DNA of 64,000 nucleotides from JAAYCI01 sp964370165 (lineage in GTDB: Bacteria; Bacillota; Clostridia; Oscillospirales; Ruminococcaceae). Under the pieces are notes generated by a model. That model ran no database searches and was not told where the DNA came from. It was given only the letters and a program-made list of their open reading frames with translations. The stretch's first letter is position 1. Each line of letters opens with the position of its first letter. This document shows, piece by piece, positions 1-8,773 of this stretch. The stretch lies in the NCBI GenBank assembly GCA_964370165.1, contig CAYJIG010000002.1, positions 1 through 64,000 on the forward strand, read 5' to 3'. The position numbers were made by a program, and so were the translations under genes.

Positions 1-107
1 CCTAGCATCAAAGGATTGAATAACCCATGAAAACCTGCCAGGTTCAGTACCATCAGAGCACCAACGAGAAGGGACATAATAATCGCTAATCCTAACCCAA
101 CTTCCAT
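1..107 (-). CDS. Unrecognised membrane protein, N-terminal fragment
   Basis: Reading leftwards from an ATG at 105-107, an open frame runs off the window edge after about 35 codons. It begins MEVGLGLAIIMSLLVGALMV and continues with a hydrophobic stretch, so the visible part is probably a first transmembrane segment. An AGGAG ribosome binding site lies at 116-120. The next gene (asnA) is divergent. Too little of the protein is visible to name a family; transporters often begin like this, but that is only a guess. Confidence 0.6.
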   Translation of the reverse strand, partial: MEVGLGLAIIMSLLVGALMVLNLAGFHGLFNPLML

Positions 108-473
108 AAACACAACTCCTAACCAAAATATTTATTCTAAATGAAAGTGAAAGCACTATAAAAAATGAAATCACTTCCGTTTAAAATTTCCAATGAATTC
201 ACAAACCCGTAACATATATCTCCGCAAAAAAAAATAAAGTAAATTAAACTCACAAGAACAAATATGATAGAATAATTTAACGATAAATTAATAATAGTAG
301 ATGTTTATCTATATGTCAATAAATAAATATAAAATTTGTCTATTTTTGTTCAACCTGCATCAATAAAATGTTCACTTTTTAGTAACAATTGTAATTTTGT
401 TGGATTGGTTGACAATAGATGTATAATATATATGAGATAACAATGATATAAACGAAGTAGTAAGGAGTAAAAA
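108..473. other. Intergenic region upstream of asnA
   Basis: This 366-base AT-rich gap separates two divergent genes. I see no gene, RNA or terminator in it. A possible sigma-A promoter for asnA is TTGACA at 409-414 with TATGAG at 431-436 (16-base spacer); the nearby TATAAT at 422-427 is too close to that -35 to be its partner. A short frame encoding about 21 residues at 301-366 lies upstream of that promoter, has no ribosome binding site and is not counted as a gene. Confidence 0.4.
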
Positions 474-1481
474 ATGAGCAAAACTATCATTCCAAAAGGG
501 TATAAAGCCTCACTTAGCTTGTATGACACACAGACAGCTATAGGGAAAATGAACCGCATGTTTGAAGATAAGTTATCGAGAGCATTGCATTTGAAAAGAG
601 TGTCTGCACCACTTTTTGTAGATCCGGATAGTGGGCTTAACGACAACTTAAACGGTGTAGAAAAGCCGGTGTCTTTTTCTATAAAAGATACAGGAACAAA
701 AGGTGAAGTGGTTCATAGTCTTGCCAAATGGAAGCGTATTGCACTATATAATTACAACTTTTTTCCGGGTAACGGAATATATACAAATATGAATGCGATT
801 AGACGTGACGAAGAGTTGAGCAATTTGCATTCGATTTATGTGGATCAGTGGGACTGGGAGAAAGTGTTGCCGAAAGATCGTCGGGATGCCGAATATTTAA
901 AAGAAACAGTGAATGATATTGTAGGGGCTATTTGCGATACTTATGATGAGCTGAAAAAAGAATACGATATACCGGATGTTGGTTTGAAAAGGGAAGTACT
1001 ATTTATCACTACCCAAGAGCTGGAAGATAAATATCCTAATCTTACGTCTAAAGAAAGAGAAGATGCCATTTGTAAAGAACATTCGCCTGTGTTTTTAATG
1101 CAGATAGGAGATGTCTTGAAAAGTGGTAAAAAGCATGACGGGCGTGCACCGGATTATGATGACTGGAAATTAAATGGGGATATTTTGTTTTGGAATCCTG
1201 TGCTTGAGCGTTCTTTTGAGGTGTCGTCCATGGGAATAAGGGTGGATGCACAAAGCTTAAGTGAGCAACTTATGAAGGCAAACTGTGAAGATCGAAAGAA
1301 TTTGCCTTTTCACAAACTACTTTTAGAAAACAAACTTCCGCTGACTATTGGCGGTGGCATAGGCCAAAGCCGATTGTGCATGCTATTGATGAGCAAAGCG
1401 CATATAGGCGAAGTGCAGTGTTCTATTTGGGACGAAGAAACCACACGTATTTGCGAGCAAGCAGGTGTGATATTGTTATAA
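474..1481 (+). CDS. asnA: Aspartate--ammonia ligase (asparagine synthetase A)
   Basis: This is a 335-residue AsnA, which makes asparagine from aspartate, ammonia and ATP in the cytoplasm, using ammonia rather than glutamine. It is a stand-alone class II aminoacyl-tRNA-synthetase-like fold. Family signatures are the N-terminal ALHLKRVSAPLFV region, GLNDNLNGVEKPV, the VDQWDWEK segment and the C-terminal GGGIGQSRLCM motif, equivalent to class II motif 3. Length is normal for the family. The ATG is preceded by AAGGAG at 462-467. The gene is monocistronic: a strong terminator follows at once and both flanking genes point the other way. Confidence 0.96.
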   Translation: MSKTIIPKGYKASLSLYDTQTAIGKMNRMFEDKLSRALHLKRVSAPLFVDPDSGLNDNLNGVEKPVSFSIKDTGTKGEVVHSLAKWKRIALYNYNFFPGNGIYTNMNAIRRDEELSNLHSIYVDQWDWEKVLPKDRRDAEYLKETVNDIVGAICDTYDELKKEYDIPDVGLKREVLFITTQELEDKYPNLTSKEREDAICKEHSPVFLMQIGDVLKSGKKHDGRAPDYDDWKLNGDILFWNPVLERSFEVSSMGIRVDAQSLSEQLMKANCEDRKNLPFHKLLLENKLPLTIGGGIGQSRLCMLLMSKAHIGEVQCSIWDEETTRICEQAGVILL

Positions 1482-1496
1482 TCAGGCATAAAAACA

Positions 1497-1539
1497 AAAA
1501 CCTCTTACGAATGGCGAAAGCTGTTGTAAGAGGTTTTTT
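1497..1539 (+). terminator. Intrinsic terminator of asnA
   Basis: The arms CCTCTTAC (1501-1508) and GTAAGAGG (1526-1533) form an 8-bp stem, flanked by an A run on the left and six T on the right. It ends the asnA transcript. Confidence 0.9.
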
Positions 1540-1584
1540 CATTATAAAAAGTTATATGCTATACATTAAATAGTGAAAATAAAT

Positions 1585-2022
1585 TTAATCCATAGCACTA
1601 TCAAGGAAAGACTCATCTCCGTCCAGAGCGTTGCCTCCGTCAAGAAGCTCGCCAACATACATGCGACGCTCTACTTTCATTTTTTCTACTTGTTGGTGAA
1701 GAAGTTCTTTTACCTGGGAGACACGTTTGATGTTTTTAAGTATAATCTGAGGCGTAGATTCATCAGAAGTGTTTAGTGTGATACTGCCAACACGGAAAAT
1801 ACGTTGCCACAATGAAATAGAAGTGCTGATATCACGCACACGGTAAAGTAGAGTCTCTTCAGATGTGGTATTTAAAAGGCCTTTTTCCACAAAAATTCTA
1901 TCTTTTGAAATGCTGTATTTTGTGAAGGAAATCGGCAAACCTAAATACCGTTTTCTGTCTTTCCATATACGATGAATTTCGAATTTTGATAAAGCATCAA
2001 AGGATGCGTCGTCTTTTTGCAT
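1585..2022 (-). CDS. PH-like domain protein of unknown function
   Basis: A 145-residue soluble protein. The core (about residues 25-110) resembles the bacterial PH (bPH2/YdbT-like) fold: FEIHRIWKDRKRYLGLPISF, then a beta-rich segment with TLLYRVRDISTSISLWQRIF and a closing helix (VSQVKELLHQQVEKMK). In such proteins the domain usually mediates protein interaction, often near the membrane; no catalytic residues are visible. The start at 2022 is chosen because GGGAGGAA precedes it at a good distance, although the frame stays open 15 codons upstream. The C-terminus is acidic. Fold assignment is by pattern; function is unknown. Confidence 0.75.
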   Translation of the reverse strand: MQKDDASFDALSKFEIHRIWKDRKRYLGLPISFTKYSISKDRIFVEKGLLNTTSEETLLYRVRDISTSISLWQRIFRVGSITLNTSDESTPQIILKNIKRVSQVKELLHQQVEKMKVERRMYVGELLDGGNALDGDESFLDSAMD

Positions 2023-2166
2023 AGTGCTTCCTCCCAGTTTATTACTAATATATATTAAGTATGTCATTTTTTTTTAAAATAGGCAATACTTTTTCAAAAA
2101 AAGCAAAATATATTTATTAAAACTGGGAAAATATAGTTTTTTTACGATGGAAGTAGATTTTTTACA

Positions 2167-2195
2167 TTGACGAATATTAACAACAATGATATTCT
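2167..2195 (+). promoter_or_regulatory. Sigma-A promoter of the cysteine-synthase-like gene
   Basis: TTGACG (2167-2172), a 17-base spacer and TATTCT (2190-2195). The predicted start near 2202 lies downstream of an in-frame ATG at 2186. This supports the GTG at 2237 as the real translation start. Confidence 0.6.
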
Positions 2196-2236
2196 TAACA
2201 AAAGATAAGGTTTTTTGTGTAAAGGAGATTGGTGGT

Positions 2237-3127
2237 GTGATATTTGATAATGCATATAATACGTTATATGAAAGGCCAATTGTTTCGCTCAAAGGATATA
2301 TGGCACGCAATAAACTGGCAGGAGAATTGCTTGCTTATCTCAATTATGGCGGGCCAACACTGAGCGCAAAAGATGCATTAGCTGAAGGAATGTTGGCTTT
2401 AGCGAGAGAAAAAGGAAAACTTCAAGCCGGGCAACCTGTGGTGGAGGCATCAGGTGGCACATTTGCGGTGGCGCTAACCATTGCGGCAGTGCACAGCGGA
2501 CACCCGGTATATCTTGTGATGCCGGGAACGGTGATGCCTGACAGGCAAAGATATTTGCAAGATTTGGGCGCAAAAGTAACGCTGACCAACTATGTGTATG
2601 GACGAGGTGGCACCATCCAAAAAGCACAACAAATTACCGAAGAAGTGGGCGGATACTTTATCAATTACTTCTCTAACGACGATAATGCAGAGTATCATCG
2701 CAGAGTTACGGGTCCTGAGATTTTCAAAGCCACTGGTGGCGAGGTAGACGTGGTGATAGCCGGTGTAGGCAGTGGTGGAACCATAACCGGAGTAGGGGAA
2801 TACCTAAAAGGCTGGGCAGGCAACGTATGGACGGTGGCAGTGCAGCCGTTTGAAAGCCAAACGTTGACGGGAGGCTTTTCTGCAAAGCATAGCATTTCAG
2901 GTATAGGGCCGGGATTTGTACCTGAAAATTATAACCCTTATGTAGTGGATGAAGTTATCAGCGTCACAAGCGGAGATGCCGCCGCTGCCATGCGTCAGGT
3001 GTTGGTAAGCGATGCTATCCCGGCAGGCATGTCGGCAGGCGCAGTGTTGTGTGCGGCACGTACGTTACTAAGGCAAAAGCCAATGCGCGTGGTGTGTATT
3101 TTAAATGGTATGACTGTTTATGAATAA
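2237..3127 (+). CDS. Cysteine synthase family PLP enzyme, divergent
   Basis: A 296-residue fold-type II PLP enzyme related to O-acetylserine sulfhydrylase and cystathionine beta-synthase. Visible family marks: the LTLSAKDALAEGM-type region with the Schiff-base lysine (GPTLSAKDA), the substrate loop VEASGGTFAVALT (usually EPTSGNTG), and the phosphate-binding glycine loop AGVGSGGTITGVGEYLK. The canonical N-P-x-x-S-V-K-D-R is altered and the usual arginine after KD is alanine, so the substrate may differ from O-acetylserine. GTG at 2237 is chosen because AAAGGAG (2221-2227) precedes it by 9 bases. No sulfur-assimilation genes are nearby. The family is certain, the exact reaction is not. Confidence 0.85.
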   Translation: MIFDNAYNTLYERPIVSLKGYMARNKLAGELLAYLNYGGPTLSAKDALAEGMLALAREKGKLQAGQPVVEASGGTFAVALTIAAVHSGHPVYLVMPGTVMPDRQRYLQDLGAKVTLTNYVYGRGGTIQKAQQITEEVGGYFINYFSNDDNAEYHRRVTGPEIFKATGGEVDVVIAGVGSGGTITGVGEYLKGWAGNVWTVAVQPFESQTLTGGFSAKHSISGIGPGFVPENYNPYVVDEVISVTSGDAAAAMRQVLVSDAIPAGMSAGAVLCAARTLLRQKPMRVVCILNGMTVYE

Positions 3128-3130
3128 AAT

Positions 3131-3176
3131 AAAACCTTTCATGCAAAGCATAAAGCTCTGGTGAAAGGTTTTTTAT
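3131..3176. terminator. Bidirectional terminator
   Basis: AACCTTTCA (3133-3141) pairs with TGAAAGGTT (3162-3170), followed by TTTTTATTT on the plus strand and preceded by an A-rich run that gives T on the minus strand. It separates the convergent cysteine-synthase-like gene and ppa. Confidence 0.85.
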
Positions 3177-3215
3177 TTACAGTGTAAAAAAACAAAGAGA
3201 TATTAAATTATTGGG

Positions 3216-3749
3216 TTATCGACAAAATTTCTCGATATAAGAATCGAGCGCAGAAGAAATAGTTTCTTTTGCTACACTGGGTCCGCTTCGCTCGTCCACT
3301 ATGGTTTCTTTGTTTTCAAGGTTTTTATATACAGCAAAAAAGTGCTGCATCTCGGTTATCACATGGCTTGGTAATTGATCGATATCTGTATATTCGTTAT
3401 ATGTAGGATCTTCAAAAGGAACAGCGATGATTTTTTCATCTCGGCGACCTTGATCCATCATGGTTATCATTCCTATGGGATAGCACCGAACCAAACTTAA
3501 GGGATATAGCTCTTGACTACATAGCACTAAAACATCCAAAGGATCCCCGTCGTCGGCAAAAGTGCGAGGAATAAAGCCATAATTTGCAGGGTAGTGGGTG
3601 GAGGTGTACAAAATTCTGTCCAGTATGATATGACCAGTTGATTTATCCAGTTCATATTTGTTCTTTGAGCCTTTGCCAATTTCGACCACAGCGATAAAAT
3701 CATCCGGATCGATACGAGAAGGATGGATATCGTGCCAAATATTTGTCAT
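3216..3749 (-). CDS. ppa: Inorganic pyrophosphatase, family I
   Basis: A 177-residue soluble pyrophosphatase that hydrolyses PPi to two phosphates and so pulls biosynthetic reactions forward. The family I signature DDGDPLDVLV with its Mg-binding aspartates is intact, with HYPANYGFIPRTF before it and DQGRRDEKIIAVP after it. Length matches the bacterial hexameric type. The ATG follows GGGGGAA. It is the last gene of a minus-strand run (uvrC, small unknown, phospholipase-C-like, ppa), 48 bases after the preceding gene. Many Clostridia use membrane or family II enzymes instead, so a family I enzyme is mildly notable. Confidence 0.95.
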   Translation of the reverse strand: MTNIWHDIHPSRIDPDDFIAVVEIGKGSKNKYELDKSTGHIILDRILYTSTHYPANYGFIPRTFADDGDPLDVLVLCSQELYPLSLVRCYPIGMITMMDQGRRDEKIIAVPFEDPTYNEYTDIDQLPSHVITEMQHFFAVYKNLENKETIVDERSGPSVAKETISSALDSYIEKFCR

Positions 3750-3797
3750 TATACTTCCCCCATATTAAATATTTATAAGGTGACTGCGGTTTGTCAC

Positions 3798-4685
3798 CTA
3801 ATTTTTTGTACAAGGCATACCTGTAGAATAGTCGTTATTGCCTAAAATGGTGGATAGCTTGCCATCTTCCAGCGTCCCGAGCCAGTTGCCCATGGTGGCC
3901 GAAATACAAACAGCAGCTGTTTGCTGGGCCAGCGCAATCACTTCGGAAAGGGTGAGATTCATAGTCTCGCCAGAAAAAGGATTTGTCCAAGTATCAGGAA
4001 GTTGACGCAAAGACGGTGCCGGTTGTGTGCGACATGAAAGTGGTCCCACGCCATCGGGCATTTTTTTAGGCTCGCGCAATTTCAAATAGATGTTTTTGAT
4101 TTTTGGTTTGCTAAACATCATTTTGCGTACTGTGACATTATCGTGAAATGCATCTGCTAAAGCTAAAATAGGAATATATACGCCATAAACCTTGGCAATA
4201 CTGTTGCGCAATAGTACACAAACACTTGCAAGCTCGTCGGTGATAAGCACCGGCGTGGAAGCATGAAGAGGCACAGTATATGTCTTGAAGTTTTCATGAT
4301 ATAAAGTAGAATCAATGGAGCTTGCCAATATAAAAGCTCCGTTTTCTTCGTTGTACGGCCCGTTTTCTTCACACATTGCAGCGATGTAAGGCGAAAGAGT
4401 ACACTCGGTGGTATAGTGTGAAATGAAACCAAGAACATAGCTTTGCTGTGTAGGTGTAAAAGCGTAAGATATTAATGTGCGCAAGAATTTGCCGGTGTTT
4501 TCGCTACAGATTCTTGTGGCCACAGCCGCTAAATCGTGGGTACGTTTGTGTTTTAAAACACGGTACATATAAAACGGATCGACTCCGCATGCTCCGGCCA
4601 TAAAAGCAGGAGTGCTGGCCACGGTGTATCCGCTGCGCATCAAAGCCTGCATGGCAGTGTGTATATGTGTATAACATTCTGACAT
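3798..4685 (-). CDS. Zn-dependent phospholipase C-like protein, ligands altered
   Basis: A 295-residue protein resembling the clostridial family with a zinc-dependent phospholipase C (PlcC-like) helical domain: an early AFMAGACGVDPFYMYRVLKHKR stretch, then LISYAFTPTQQSYVLGFISHYTTE and SPYIAA. In usual members the latter region reads roughly HYxxDxxxHPYI; here the D and H appear as E and S, so metal binding may be lost. The C-terminal third shows no catalytic pattern I recognise. No signal peptide. The start at 4685 has AAAGGA seven bases upstream; an in-frame ATG at 4718 lacks one. Catalytic function is doubtful. Confidence 0.6.
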   Translation of the reverse strand: MSECYTHIHTAMQALMRSGYTVASTPAFMAGACGVDPFYMYRVLKHKRTHDLAAVATRICSENTGKFLRTLISYAFTPTQQSYVLGFISHYTTECTLSPYIAAMCEENGPYNEENGAFILASSIDSTLYHENFKTYTVPLHASTPVLITDELASVCVLLRNSIAKVYGVYIPILALADAFHDNVTVRKMMFSKPKIKNIYLKLREPKKMPDGVGPLSCRTQPAPSLRQLPDTWTNPFSGETMNLTLSEVIALAQQTAAVCISATMGNWLGTLEDGKLSTILGNNDYSTGMPCTKN

Positions 4686-4961
4686 GAATAGTTCCTTTCC
4701 GGAGTAAATGCAATTCATGAGTGGTATAAATGACTTATTATTTATATTTTAGTGAGATGACTTTAATACCCTGTTTCGTCATTTTGCGACAACCGAGTAA
4801 ATTGCAAATTAATATAAGTCGAATGCAGTTTATCTTTTATATAAAAATTTTAACATGAAGTGAAGATAAAAACAAGTAAAATTGTGTAGATTAGCATAAG
4901 AAATATGACCCTGAAACAATATGTTTCAAGGAAGATTATGATTTAATAGCAATAAATATGC

Positions 4962-5246
4962 TTAATATAGGTTTTCCATCTTTAAAGTACAGGCGGAAAA
5001 ATCTATCCATCCTTTTTCTAACAAATGCCCCTTAGCGTCTTCCATGTTGAAATCATCAGGCACTTGTAAGGTTAAGCGTTTACCGCCTTTGTTTCGGCTG
5101 ATGTGTATAACTAGCATGGGTCCATGCAAGCTGTCGTCCATTTCGTCTTTTTTATCGGTGGCCTTAAAACCATCGGATAAAAATTTGACACTGCTTGCCA
5201 CCACCACACGAGTACGATTGTCGCGGCCAATATAACGAATACGCAT
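4962..5246 (-). CDS. Small conserved-looking protein of unknown function
   Basis: A 94-residue soluble protein starting MRIRYIGRDNRTRVVVASSV with a good AAAGGAG site. It has an alternating hydrophobic pattern (GPMLVIHISR, RLTLQVPDDF) suggesting a small beta-rich fold, and no motif I recognise. It lies 43 bases downstream of uvrC on the same strand and is probably cotranscribed. A further 240 bases, without a gene, separate it from the next gene. Confidence 0.7.
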   Translation of the reverse strand: MRIRYIGRDNRTRVVVASSVKFLSDGFKATDKKDEMDDSLHGPMLVIHISRNKGGKRLTLQVPDDFNMEDAKGHLLEKGWIDFSACTLKMENLY

Positions 5247-5289
5247 AAAAACTCCTTTCGCTTATGGGAAATGAGAATGGCTACATGTT

Positions 5290-7113
5290 TTAATCGTGAA
5301 AATGCTTATAAACAGCATTTGCAGCAGTACGACTTACACCTTTGGCCGAGGCCAGTTCGTCTATCGATGCACAGGAAATAGCACGTAATGTTTTAAATTG
5401 TGTCATCAAAGATTTGGCTGTAGCAGGCCCTACGCCCGAAATAGTGGTAAGTGTGCCGGAAAACGCTTTGCCCTTTGCTTTTTTGCGCTGATAACTGATA
5501 GCAAAACGGTGCGTTTCGTCTTGGATGCCGGTGATAAAAGTGAATGGACCACGATGCATGGACAACGTGATTTCGTTACCGCCTTTGGTGATTATGCCTC
5601 TGGTACGATGTTTATTGTCTTTCACCATGCCGAATAAAGGAACATCGGAAAGCCCGGTATTTTGCAGGACATGCGCTCCGGCAGATACTTGGCCGCGCCC
5701 GCCATCCAGCAAGATCAAATCAGGTTTTATTCCAAATTGGCCGCTTGCACCGCTGTCAAATTCGGCTGCCCTGCGAAGTAAGGCCTCGGACATGCTGGCA
5801 TAATCGTCTGTACCGCTAACTGTTTTTATCTGAAAGCGACGATATCCGGACTTGTGAGGTTTTCCGTTTTGGAAAACTACCATGCCACATACGCTACTAC
5901 CATCGCCCCAGTTGGAAATATCGTAACTTTCAATGACAAGCGGTGGGCCTGAAAGACCGAGTAAGCCGGCAAGCTCGTCTAATACTTTTTCTTCTTTTCT
6001 AGTGCGGCCGCCTTCTCTGGCAAGCCTTTCAACGGCGTTGATATACGCAGTTTCCGCAAGTTTGCGCACATCACCACGCTTTGGTGTATATATACGCACA
6101 GATGCATCACTTTTTTCGCTTAGTAAGCGCACAAGTAGCTCTTCATCAGGCAGTTGAATATCCGTGGCAATAACACGTGGGATATCTGTATCATCGTCAA
6201 GGTAATACCTCGGTATAAATTCTTCTGCCAAAGTATCGATGGAATTTGTGTCGTGAAATATAAACTCTCTTTTGTCGCAAAGTACTCCGTCTCGGAACCG
6301 CAAAATTGAAGCGCAAGCAGAAGCGTGACTTTTTGCAAAAGCAATAATATCAATGTTTTGGTCTCCACTTTTGATAATCACTTGTTTTTCGCCTATCTTG
6401 CGAATAGCAGCTATTTGATCACGTAAAACAGCGGCGCGTTCATAGTCTAGCTGTTCGGCAGCTTGGGACATTTGAGTGTTTAGCAACTTGATTAGCTCAG
6501 TGTCGTTTTGCCGAATAAGCGCCATGGAGTTTTGTATGGTCTGAGAATAAACAGACAAAGGAATTTTCCCGGTGCACCATGCTTTACACTTGCCTATATG
6601 TGCGTATAAGCAAGGTCGCTGCTTGCCAAAATCACGAGGAAAATTCCGTGTGCAACGAGGAAGCAAAAACGAGTCAAGGACAGACTGAACCATTTGATTG
6701 ACAGCATATCCACTCATGTAAGGTCCAATATACACGGCGCCATCGTCCGCTTTTTGCTTTTCGGCCGAAATACGCGGCCATTCGTCTTTAGACAGCTTTA
6801 TATATCGATATCCTTTATCGTCTTTTAAAAGGATATTATACTTGGGACGGTGGGTTTTTATTTGACTACATTCCAGCACTAAAGCCTCAAACTCGCTAGA
6901 AGTAACAATGACATCAAATTCAAAAGCCACGCTTACCATTCGATGCGTTTTGTCGTCAAGAGGCGAGCCGTCTCTGAAATATTGCGAAACACGTGTGCGT
7001 AGACGTTTGGCCTTGCCGATATAGATGATATTATCACTTTTATCACGAATAATATACACACCCGGTAAAACAGGTAGCGATTTTGCTTTTTCATACAGTT
7101 CGGCCTTGGTCAC
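5290..7113 (-). CDS. uvrC: UvrABC excinuclease subunit C
   Basis: The 607-residue UvrC makes both incisions around a DNA lesion in nucleotide excision repair, with UvrB. Domains in order: an N-terminal GIY-YIG nuclease (PGVYIIRDKSDNIIYIGKAK, residues about 15-45) for the 3' cut; a UVR helix pair that binds UvrB (QLDYERAAVLRDQI, about 215); a C-terminal RNase-H-like nuclease for the 5' cut (IESYDISNWGDGSS, LLDGGRGQVSAG); and helix-hairpin-helix motifs (ISGVGPATAKSL) at the end. The start is GTG at 7113 with AAGGAG six bases away. uvrA and uvrB are not nearby. Confidence 0.97.
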   Translation of the reverse strand: MTKAELYEKAKSLPVLPGVYIIRDKSDNIIYIGKAKRLRTRVSQYFRDGSPLDDKTHRMVSVAFEFDVIVTSSEFEALVLECSQIKTHRPKYNILLKDDKGYRYIKLSKDEWPRISAEKQKADDGAVYIGPYMSGYAVNQMVQSVLDSFLLPRCTRNFPRDFGKQRPCLYAHIGKCKAWCTGKIPLSVYSQTIQNSMALIRQNDTELIKLLNTQMSQAAEQLDYERAAVLRDQIAAIRKIGEKQVIIKSGDQNIDIIAFAKSHASACASILRFRDGVLCDKREFIFHDTNSIDTLAEEFIPRYYLDDDTDIPRVIATDIQLPDEELLVRLLSEKSDASVRIYTPKRGDVRKLAETAYINAVERLAREGGRTRKEEKVLDELAGLLGLSGPPLVIESYDISNWGDGSSVCGMVVFQNGKPHKSGYRRFQIKTVSGTDDYASMSEALLRRAAEFDSGASGQFGIKPDLILLDGGRGQVSAGAHVLQNTGLSDVPLFGMVKDNKHRTRGIITKGGNEITLSMHRGPFTFITGIQDETHRFAISYQRKKAKGKAFSGTLTTISGVGPATAKSLMTQFKTLRAISCASIDELASAKGVSRTAANAVYKHFHD

Positions 7114-7157
7114 AAGAAACTCCTTGTTGGTTTGATATTATAAAAAACTATCATAGT

Positions 7158-7188
7158 CAAAATGCGCCACCGCACCCGGTGACGCATA
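7158..7188 (-). terminator. Terminator downstream of HPr gene
   Basis: On the minus strand an 11-bp stem with one mismatch (ATGCG-CACCG arms, 7162-7187, four-base loop) is followed by TTTTGAC. The stem is strong but the T tract is short, so termination may be partial. Confidence 0.55.
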
Positions 7189-7217
7189 AAGATAACATAA
7201 TAACTAAATAGATGTAT

Positions 7218-7481
7218 TTATTCAGAAAATCCGGAACTTACAAGACGTACTAAACCATCTACAGCGTCTTGCTCATCGGCGCCATCTGCAATTACACGAA
7301 TGGTAGTGCCACCGACGATGCCTAGAGAAAGTACACCCAGCAAGCTTTTCGCATTAACACGACGCTCTTCTTTTTCCACCCAAATAGAAGACTTAAACTC
7401 ATTTGCCTTTTGGATGAAGAAAGTGGCGGGACGAGCATGTAACCCCACCTGATTTTCAACGGTCACTTCTTTAACATACAT
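7218..7481 (-). CDS. ptsH: HPr family phosphocarrier protein
   Basis: An 87-residue HPr, the small cytoplasmic carrier that passes phosphate from enzyme I to the sugar-specific PTS components. The phosphorylated histidine is His15 in GLHARPATFF. Ser46 is present in NAKSLLGVLSLG, the site for HPr kinase and CcpA-linked catabolite repression in Gram-positive bacteria; His15 argues against the Crh paralogue. The ATG has AAGGAG upstream. It stands alone, with no enzyme I gene next to it and 427 bases of non-coding DNA before it. Confidence 0.93.
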   Translation of the reverse strand: MYVKEVTVENQVGLHARPATFFIQKANEFKSSIWVEKEERRVNAKSLLGVLSLGIVGGTTIRVIADGADEQDAVDGLVRLVSSGFSE

Positions 7482-7908
7482 GTTGGTATCTCCTTTTTCC
7501 CTTGCAAGAAAAATCTCGCATAGTTGATTGTTGAATAGATCAATTGGCTGTTAAATACAGAGTAAATAACACTTAGAAAATACAAGGAGTGTACCGCATT
7601 TATATTTACAACCTTGCCCGCTGAACTAAAACTATAGAACAATAATACTGCAAACCTTTTATCACGATTTTGCTTCGGGATTTTCAAATGTAACAATACA
7701 ATCCAATTGACAATTCATTCAAACAAGCATTCCTTGTATCTAATATTTTACGTGAAATTATGGTAAAGGTCAACAAAATGTGGGGAAGTTTGAATACTCC
7801 TACAGAAAGAGTGGGAGTAGGTAGGAAATGATTGTGAAAAGTAGACAAGGAAAGTTAATAAAACATGGCCATTCCAAACAAAAATACACAAAATGAATGT
7901 AAAAAATG
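7482..7908. other. Intergenic region between trmD and ptsH
   Basis: 427 bases with no convincing gene. A 77-codon minus-strand frame at 7463-7696 overlaps the ptsH start, has no ribosome binding site and a biased composition, so it is not counted. Ribosomal protein L19 (rplS), often found after trmD, is not here. The ptsH promoter must lie in this stretch but I cannot place it with confidence. Confidence 0.5.
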
Positions 7909-8658
7909 TTACTTTCTTTTCTTTTTCTTAGGGAAAACAGCAGGTGGACTGGCAATTTCAGGCGGTAAATTTAGATATAAATCAAATCGGCGCTCTCTGG
8001 TGCGTTTTATGCTTTGACCACAGCGCCAGGCATGGATGTTTGCGGCGTGTCCGGACAGCAAAACCGGCGGTACAGAGCGATTTTTCCACAATTCAGGGCG
8101 GGTATATTGAGGGTGTTCCAATGTGCCTTCGTAAAAACTGTCACCCATATAACCCTCAGGATCTTTTAAAACACCGGGTTGCAGGCGCAGCACACTGTCG
8201 GCTACAGCAAGCGCAGCAAGCTCGCCACCAGACAAAACAAAGTCGCCCAAGCTGATTTCACCATCGGAATATTCGTCGATGACACGCTGGTCGATGCCTT
8301 CATAATGGCCGCAAACAAGAATTAAGCCGGATAGTTTTGCCAGCTGGTTCGCTGTTTTTTGGGTGTATTGTGCGCCGACAGGACTCATGAAAAAAATCAA
8401 GGGTTTTGGAAGATTTTTTTCGGTATACTGCTCTAAAATCGCATCAAGGCATCTGGCGATAGGATCGGCCTGCATTATCATACCGTGTCCGCCACCATAA
8501 GGGTAATCGTCTACTCTTCCTTGCTTACTTAGGGTGTAATCACGGATATTGTGGCAGTGTAGCTCAAATTTTTCCAGTCGCCTTGCACGACCAATGATGC
8601 TTTCGTTCATCATGGTATCGCATGTTTCGGGGAACAAAGTAAGGATGTCGATGCGCAT
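7909..8658 (-). CDS. trmD: tRNA (guanine37-N1)-methyltransferase
   Basis: A 249-residue SPOUT-class methyltransferase that makes m1G37 in tRNAs and prevents +1 frameshifting. It shows the knot and substrate motifs GGGHGMIMQADPI, LVCGHYEGIDQRVI, ISLGDFVLSGGELAAL and HPQYTRP. Normal length, with a lysine-rich tail. ATG preceded by GAAGGAG. It lies 115 bases after rimM and probably shares its promoter at 9433-9461. Confidence 0.96.
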   Translation of the reverse strand: MRIDILTLFPETCDTMMNESIIGRARRLEKFELHCHNIRDYTLSKQGRVDDYPYGGGHGMIMQADPIARCLDAILEQYTEKNLPKPLIFFMSPVGAQYTQKTANQLAKLSGLILVCGHYEGIDQRVIDEYSDGEISLGDFVLSGGELAALAVADSVLRLQPGVLKDPEGYMGDSFYEGTLEHPQYTRPELWKNRSVPPVLLSGHAANIHAWRCGQSIKRTRERRFDLYLNLPPEIASPPAVFPKKKKRK

Positions 8659-8773
8659 TAAGGCTTGTCTCCTTCGGTGTTATTATAGTCAAACCACTTC
8701 AAAATTCATGCAGTCCAGCTGTTAAAATTTTGTCTAACTGCGTTGTAGTCAATTGCAATAGAGCTACTATTGC

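Noticed and set aside
301..366. Possible leader peptide before asnA
   Set aside because: No ribosome binding site, no asparagine codon run, and it lies upstream of the likely promoter.
4912..4928. Palindrome TGAAACA-ATA-TGTTTCA
   Set aside because: Short, no T tract on either strand and no promoter next to it; could be chance in AT-rich DNA.
7463..7696. 77-codon minus-strand frame upstream of ptsH
   Set aside because: No ribosome binding site, overlaps the ptsH start and has no protein-like pattern.
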